Below the pieces are notes generated by a model, which did not search any database, was not told where the DNA came from, and saw nothing but the letters and a program-made list of their open reading frames with translations. The position numbers and the translations under genes are program-made. A stretch of 64,000 nucleotides of DNA from Alphaproteobacteria bacterium. Lineage in GTDB: Bacteria; Pseudomonadota; Alphaproteobacteria; CACIAM-22H2. This document shows, in pieces, positions 59,749 through 64,000 of this stretch. The stretch is taken from assembly GCA_017308135.1 (NCBI GenBank), contig JAFKFM010000007.1, positions 1 through 64,000 on the forward strand, given 5' to 3'. Every line of letters starts with the position of its first letter. Position 1 is the first letter of the stretch.

Positions 59749-60869
59749 TGGCGGCCCTCGACGGACTTCTTTGCCTCTCGCTCGAACAGGCGGTCGCGGC
59801 CCCGTATCTCACCTCGCGCCTCGCCGATAAAGGCTGCCGCGTCGTCAAACTCGAACGGCCGGAAGGCGATTTCGCGCGCGGCTACGACAAGGCGGCGAAG
59901 GGCCAGTCGAGCTATTTCGTCTGGCTCAATCGCGGCAAGCAAAGTCTCGTCGCCGATATCAAGAATCCGGACGACAATGCGCTGCTCAAACGCATCGCGG
60001 CGAAGGCCGATATCTTCGTCCAGAATTTGATGCCGGGGGCGGCCGCGCGCGCGGGGCTCGGCGTGGCGGAATTGCGCAAGGCGAACCCGCGCCTCATCTG
60101 CGTCGATATCTCGGGCTACGGGTCGCAAGGGCCCTACGCGCAGATGAAAAGCTACGACATGCTGCTGCAAGCGGAGACGGGCCTTGCCGATGTGACGGGC
60201 CGGCCGGAAGGGCCGGGCCGCGTTGGCGTGTCGGTTTGCGATATCGCAGCGGGCATGTACGCGCACCAAGCCGTGCTGGAAGCGTTGATCGAACGCGGCC
60301 GCACGGGGCAGGGGGCGCATATCGAAGTCTCGCTGTTCGACGGCATGGCCGAATGGATGGCCGTACCGTTGCTGCATTTCGACTATCTCGGCAAGGCGCC
60401 GCAACGCGTGGGCCTCGCGCACCCTTCGATCGCGCCGTATTCGGATTTCATGACGAAAGACGGCGTGCGCATCGTCATCTCGATCCAGAACGAGCGCGAA
60501 TGGGCGGATTTTTGCGCGCATGTGTTGGGCGAGGCGGCTTTCGCGACGCATCCCGATTACGCCACCAACGTGCAGCGGGTGAAGAACCGCGCGGCGCTTG
60601 ACGCCAAGGTCGCGGCGTTTTTCGAGGCGCGGACCAAGAATGAAATGGTGGCGCTGCTGAACGCCGCACGCACGGCTTACGGTGTCGCCAACACGGTCGC
60701 GGAATTCTCCAAACATCCGCAATTGCGCCGCGTCAGCGTGGTGACCGAAACGGGCGACGTGAATTTGCCGGCCCCGCCCGCGATCGTGAACGGCGAGCGC
60801 GCGCCCGCGTTGGGCGCCGTGCCCAAGATCGGCGAACATTCCGCCGCGATCCGCGCGGAATTCGCATGA
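59748..60869 (+). CDS. CaiB/BaiF (class III) CoA-transferase
   Basis: A 373-residue family III CoA-transferase, which moves CoA between carboxylic acids through an aspartyl-CoA thioester. The catalytic Asp is D137 in MKSYDMLLQAETG, and the N-terminal APYLTSRLADKGCRVVKLERPEGD is the family signature. It lies between an acyl-CoA dehydrogenase and a mesaconyl-CoA hydratase-like gene, which suggests activation or isomerisation of a short dicarboxylic or branched acid. Confidence 0.93.
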   Translation: MAALDGLLCLSLEQAVAAPYLTSRLADKGCRVVKLERPEGDFARGYDKAAKGQSSYFVWLNRGKQSLVADIKNPDDNALLKRIAAKADIFVQNLMPGAAARAGLGVAELRKANPRLICVDISGYGSQGPYAQMKSYDMLLQAETGLADVTGRPEGPGRVGVSVCDIAAGMYAHQAVLEALIERGRTGQGAHIEVSLFDGMAEWMAVPLLHFDYLGKAPQRVGLAHPSIAPYSDFMTKDGVRIVISIQNEREWADFCAHVLGEAAFATHPDYATNVQRVKNRAALDAKVAAFFEARTKNEMVALLNAARTAYGVANTVAEFSKHPQLRRVSVVTETGDVNLPAPPAIVNGERAPALGAVPKIGEHSAAIRAEFA

Positions 60870-61690
60870 GCGATTACACAGCCTGGCTCGGCCGGACCGA
60901 AACGCGCGCGGAGCGCGTCGAGCCCATGCAAGCCGTGAAAATGGCGGCGACGTTGGATCGCGCGATCCCACGCGACGGCGATGCGTTGCCGCCCGGCTGG
61001 CATTGGATGTTGTTCAATCCGGCCGAGCCCGCCGCCGCGTTGGACCGCGACGGGCATCCGAAGCGCGGCGGCTTCATGCCGCCGATCGATTTGCCGCGCC
61101 GCATGTGGGCGGGCGGGCGGCTCGCTTTCCACGCGCCATTGCGCGTCGGCACGAACGCGACGCGTCGTTCGGAAATCGCGAAGATCGAGAGCAAGACCGG
61201 CAAATCCGGCGCGCTGGTTTTCGTCGTGGTGAAGCACCGCATCGAAGCGGACGGCGTGCTGGCGCTCGAGGAAGAGCACGACATCGTCTATCGCGGCATG
61301 GGCGGCGGAACGGCGCCTTCGGTCGCGCCGCCCGCCGGCGCCGAGATCGCGAAGATGATCGCGCCCGATCCGACCTTGCTGTTCCGCTATTCGGCGCTGA
61401 CCTTCAACGGCCATCGCATCCATTACGATCAGCCTTACGCGACGAAGGTCGAAGGTTACCCCGGTCTCGTGTTTCACGGGCCGTTGACCGCGACCTTGCT
61501 GATGGCGCTGGCCGAGGAATTGGGTGGCGCGAAGCTAGCTCGATTTTCATTCCGGGGCGTGGCGCCGTTGTTCGACACGGCGCCGTTCGCGATCAAAGCC
61601 AAGCGCGACGGCGACAAGATCGCGGCGTGGGCCGAAACGCCCGACGGTGCGCTGGCGATGTCGGCGGAAGCGACGCTTACGCGCCCTTGA
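60866..61690 (+). CDS. MaoC/FAS1-like dehydratase domain protein (mesaconyl-C4-CoA hydratase-like)
   Basis: A 274-residue double hot-dog protein. The N-terminal half has [41 protein letters not shown], the pattern of itaconyl/mesaconyl-C4-CoA hydratases. The C-terminal half has [22 protein letters not shown], with the catalytic His and Asp of the hydratase-2 motif, then [13 protein letters not shown]. It is coupled to the CoA-transferase by ATGA and ends the operon. It overlaps the convergent ubiG by 14 bases. Confidence 0.9.
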   Translation: MSDYTAWLGRTETRAERVEPMQAVKMAATLDRAIPRDGDALPPGWHWMLFNPAEPAAALDRDGHPKRGGFMPPIDLPRRMWAGGRLAFHAPLRVGTNATRRSEIAKIESKTGKSGALVFVVVKHRIEADGVLALEEEHDIVYRGMGGGTAPSVAPPAGAEIAKMIAPDPTLLFRYSALTFNGHRIHYDQPYATKVEGYPGLVFHGPLTATLLMALAEELGGAKLARFSFRGVAPLFDTAPFAIKAKRDGDKIAAWAETPDGALAMSAEATLTRP

Positions 61691-62432
61691 TCGCGAAGCC
61701 CATATAGTTGACGTCCATGTCGCGGGCGAGGCGCCAGGTGTCGAGCAGCGGGTTGTAGGTGACACCGGTCAGATCGGTCGTTTCGAGCCCGGCGGCGCGT
61801 AGGCCTTCGCACATTTCGGCGGGCTTCACGAATTTCGCCCATTCATGCGTGCCCTTGGGCAGCCAGCGCAGCACGTATTCCGCACCGACGATGGCGAGCA
61901 GGAACGCCTTGGGCGTGCGGTTGAGCGTGGCGACGACCATCGCCCCGCCCGGACGCACCAGCGCCCCGCAGCTCGCGAGGAATTCCTTCGGGTCGGCGAC
62001 ATGCTCGACCACTTCGAGCGACAGCACTGCGTCGAAGCTTTCGCCGGCGGCGACGAGGTCTTCGGCCGTGGTATGGCGGTAATCGATGGCGAGGCCCATG
62101 CGTGCCGCATGGTTCGACGCGATACCGATATTCTTGGCCGAAGCGTCGATGGCGGTCATCGCCGCCCCCATTCGCGCCAACGGCTCGGCCACCAGCCCGC
62201 CGCCGCAGCCGATATCCAGAATGCGCAAGCCGTCGAGCGGTTTGGCGCCCAGCGGATCGCGCCCGAAATGCCGCGCCAAACGGTCGCGGATATAGCCGAG
62301 CCGCACCGGGTTGAATTTATGCAGCGGGCGGAACTTGCCCGCCGGGTCCCACCATTCGTCCGCCATCGCCGCGAAACGCGCGATTTCGGCGGGATCCACG
62401 CTGGAACCGGTTGCGGCGTCGGGAAGCGTCAC
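61677..62432 (-). CDS. ubiG: Ubiquinone biosynthesis O-methyltransferase UbiG
   Basis: A 251-residue SAM-dependent enzyme that performs both O-methylations of ubiquinone synthesis. The SAM motif is [20 protein letters not shown] near residue 71, preceded by the UbiG signature [25 protein letters not shown]. Post-motifs [12 protein letters not shown] and [13 protein letters not shown] are present. It is divergent from lysC with a 159-base gap. Confidence 0.96.
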   Translation of the reverse strand: MTLPDAATGSSVDPAEIARFAAMADEWWDPAGKFRPLHKFNPVRLGYIRDRLARHFGRDPLGAKPLDGLRILDIGCGGGLVAEPLARMGAAMTAIDASAKNIGIASNHAARMGLAIDYRHTTAEDLVAAGESFDAVLSLEVVEHVADPKEFLASCGALVRPGGAMVVATLNRTPKAFLLAIVGAEYVLRWLPKGTHEWAKFVKPAEMCEGLRAAGLETTDLTGVTYNPLLDTWRLARDMDVNYMGFAIKGA

Positions 62433-62518
62433 GATGGCGAAATCTCCGTTTCCGGCACGGAAGGTATGCTTGCTCCGCCGGGAAGATCACAGTAGATATG
62501 CCGCGCGCGCGCACCCGG

Positions 62519-62542
62519 CAAGAGTCGGGTTACACCCTCTTG
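62519..62542 (+). other. Stem-loop upstream of lysC
   Basis: CAAGA pairs with TCTTG and, inside, GGGT pairs with ACCC around TAC, with a 3-base bulge (GTC) on the left side. It lies 49 bases before the lysC start, in the gap divergent from ubiG. It may be a leader structure, but no leader peptide or lysine riboswitch features are seen. Confidence 0.3.
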
Positions 62543-62591
62543 CGCCAATGCGTTGGTTTAATTCGACTTTTACCGGAGTCCGGTCGCGGTT

Positions 62592-63812
62592 ATGGCACGT
62601 CTGGTTCTCAAATTCGGCGGTACGTCGGTCGCGAATATCGAGCGCATCCGAAACGTCGCCCAGCGCGTGAAGCGCGTGGTCGAGGAAGGCAACCAGGTTG
62701 CCGTCGTCGTTTCGGCCATGTCCGGGGTGACGAATCAGCTCGTCGCCTGGGTCAACGAAGTCTCGAAATTCTACGACGAGAAGGAATACGACTCGGTCGT
62801 GGCGACGGGCGAGCAGGTCACAAGCGGCCTGACCGCGCTGGCGTTGCAGGAACTGGGCGTCAAAGCGCGGTCCTGGCAGGGCTGGCAGATTCCGCTGCGC
62901 ACCGATGCGACCTATTCGAAGGCGCGCATCGAAGGCATCGACACGGCGGAGATGATCGCCGCGATGGAAAAAGGCGTCGTCGCGGTGGTCGCCGGGTTCC
63001 AAGGCATCAGTGCCGAAAACCGCATCACGACGTTGGGCCGCGGCGGCTCGGACACGTCGGCGGTGGCGCTGGCGGCGGCGTTGAAGGCCGATCGCTGCGA
63101 CATCTTCACGGATGTCGATGGGGTTTATACGTGCGACCCGCGCATCGTGACCAAGGCGCGCAAGCTCGATCAAATCGCCTACGAAGAAATGCTCGAAATG
63201 GCCTCGCTCGGCGCCAAGGTGCTGCAGACGCGGTCGGTCGAGCTCGCCATGAATCACCGCGTGAAGGTGCAAGTCCTCACCAGTTTCGAGGACAAGCCCG
63301 GCACGATGGTCGTCGACGAGGAAGAAATCGTGGAAAAGCAAATCGTCAGCGGGATCGCCTATAGCCGGGACGAGGCCAAGGTGACCCTTACCAAGGTCTC
63401 CGACCGCCCCGGCGTGGCCGCCGCGATCTTCGGCCCCTTGGCCGACAGCGCCATCAACGTGGACATGATCGTCCAGAACATCTCCGACGACGGTAAGACG
63501 ACGGACATGACCTTCACGGTCGGCCGCACCGATCTCGACCGCGCGGTGAAGCTGCTGAACGAGAAGAAGGCGGCGCTGGGCTTTTCGGAGATCAAGCCCG
63601 ATTCCAGCGTCGTGAAGGTTTCGGTCATCGGCGTGGGCATGCGCAGCCATGCGGGCGTGGCGCTGACGATGTTCCGCACGCTGTCGGAAAAGGGCATCAA
63701 CATCGAAGTGATCTCGACGTCCGAGATCAAGATTTCGGTGCTGATCGACGAGCAATATCTCGAATTGGCGCTTCGGGCACTTCACACCGCTTACGGATTG
63801 GACGCGCACTAA
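62592..63812 (+). CDS. lysC: Aspartate kinase
   Basis: A 406-residue enzyme that phosphorylates aspartate, the first step to lysine, threonine and methionine. The kinase motif [13 protein letters not shown] is at residues 7-19, with [18 protein letters not shown] and [14 protein letters not shown] further on. Two ACT domains follow ([30 protein letters not shown] and [29 protein letters not shown]), so feedback inhibition by lysine and/or threonine is expected. The length fits the alpha-type single polypeptide. Confidence 0.97.
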   Translation: MARLVLKFGGTSVANIERIRNVAQRVKRVVEEGNQVAVVVSAMSGVTNQLVAWVNEVSKFYDEKEYDSVVATGEQVTSGLTALALQELGVKARSWQGWQIPLRTDATYSKARIEGIDTAEMIAAMEKGVVAVVAGFQGISAENRITTLGRGGSDTSAVALAAALKADRCDIFTDVDGVYTCDPRIVTKARKLDQIAYEEMLEMASLGAKVLQTRSVELAMNHRVKVQVLTSFEDKPGTMVVDEEEIVEKQIVSGIAYSRDEAKVTLTKVSDRPGVAAAIFGPLADSAINVDMIVQNISDDGKTTDMTFTVGRTDLDRAVKLLNEKKAALGFSEIKPDSSVVKVSVIGVGMRSHAGVALTMFRTLSEKGINIEVISTSEIKISVLIDEQYLELALRALHTAYGLDAH

Positions 63813-63815
63813 GCC

Positions 63816-64000
63816 ATGGATCGCATCGCCGCACGTCAGCGTCTCGACCGCCTGTGGGCGCGGGGAACCGCGTTCTTGGGCTGCGAGATCGCGATTCTCG
63901 GCGGTGCGATGACCTGGGTGTCGGAACGCAATCTCGTCGCGGCGATTTCCAATGCCGGCGGGTTCGGCGTCCTCGCCTGCGGCTCGATGAAGCCCGACAT
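63816..64000 (+). CDS. Nitronate monooxygenase family protein (5' part only)
   Basis: The first 61 residues of a gene cut by the window end. RGTAFLGCEIAILGGAMTWVSE and LVAAISNAGGFGVLACGSM match the N-terminal strand and FMN-barrel start of nitronate monooxygenase / 2-nitropropane dioxygenase proteins. It begins 3 bases after the lysC stop and is probably co-transcribed with it. Only a small part is visible, so other members of this flavin-barrel superfamily are possible. Confidence 0.72.
   Translation, partial: MDRIAARQRLDRLWARGTAFLGCEIAILGGAMTWVSERNLVAAISNAGGFGVLACGSMKPD

Noticed and set aside
62433-62591. Lysine riboswitch before lysC
   Set aside because: The 159-base gap is too short for the known lysine aptamer with its expression platform and lacks its conserved core; only a small stem-loop is seen.
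1-64000. CRISPR arrays, tRNA or rRNA genes, insertion sequences, prophage genes
   Set aside because: I saw no regular direct repeats with spacers, no transposase or integrase, and gaps are too short or lack cloverleaf patterns. A covariance-model scan would settle the RNA genes.

Overview
The window looks like one stretch of a high-GC alphaproteobacterial chromosome, probably Rhodospirillales-like. Support for this: a Pcs-type phosphatidylcholine synthase, a DUF1192 protein, UbiG divergent from an aspartate kinase with two ACT domains, FliG, a globin-coupled chemotaxis receptor, and many solute uptake systems (TTT, TRAP, ABC). Genes are densely packed with ATGA/GTGA couplings. I see no rRNA, tRNA, insertion sequence, phage or CRISPR. 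The assignment rests on gene content only.

Layout. 1-929 is the 5' part of fliG (minus). 1124-1975 is a phytanoyl-CoA-type dioxygenase. 2012-6303 is a tripartite tricarboxylate transporter (TctC divergent from an enolase-superfamily enzyme, TctB and TctA). 6300-21089 is a probable sugar or glycoside module: an epimerase / Gfo-Idh-MocA dehydrogenase / orphan binding-protein operon divergent from a LacI regulator; a globin-coupled receptor; an ABC importer (binding protein and two permeases, no ATPase) with a second epimerase and a lactonase; and, divergently, an MFS carrier coupled to an FAD (GMC) dehydrogenase with a fused subunit-3 domain. Two LacI-type operators, one in each divergent gap, suggest a single regulon.

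21288-22304 is an orphan iron-type binding protein behind an AT-rich palindrome. 22750-30646 is a GntR regulator followed by an SDR, a three-part E1alpha-E1beta-lipoyl fusion, a D-2-hydroxyacid dehydrogenase and a TRAP transporter. 30643-35941 is a second ATPase-less sugar ABC importer with a sugar-acid dehydratase-like enzyme, divergent from a LacI gene with a perfect 18-bp operator and probable leaderless transcription. 35943-39775 holds an Fe-type alcohol dehydrogenase, a GntR regulator, phosphatidylcholine synthase, 3-hydroxybutyrate dehydrogenase and DUF1192. 39805-42497 holds a PIG3-type quinone reductase coupled to a TPR/OGT-like glycosyltransferase. 42494-45239 is a thiolase / 3-hydroxyacyl-CoA dehydrogenase pair of the phenylacetate type.

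45558-47180 encodes two unrecognised proteins (one secreted, one membrane). 47245-51557 is a MarR regulator divergent from an aromatic-ring FAD monooxygenase and a gamma-glutamyltransferase, with a very clear promoter/operator and a strong terminator. 51561-56834 holds DUF4197, an SMP-30 lactonase, a membrane protein, a pentapeptide-repeat protein and a divergent class III cyclase homologue. 56908-61690 is a five-gene operon (TauE-type permease, 2-hydroxyacid dehydrogenase, acyl-CoA dehydrogenase, CaiB CoA-transferase, mesaconyl-CoA hydratase-like enzyme). 61677-64000 holds ubiG, lysC and the start of a nitronate monooxygenase-like gene.

Overall this is mostly a catabolic, nutrient-scavenging region arranged as small operons, most with their own regulator. 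The best candidates for new biology are the E1-lipoyl fusion without E2/E3, the proposed oxidative glycoside regulon, the monooxygenase/GGT operon, and the cyclase homologue that has lost its catalytic Asn.
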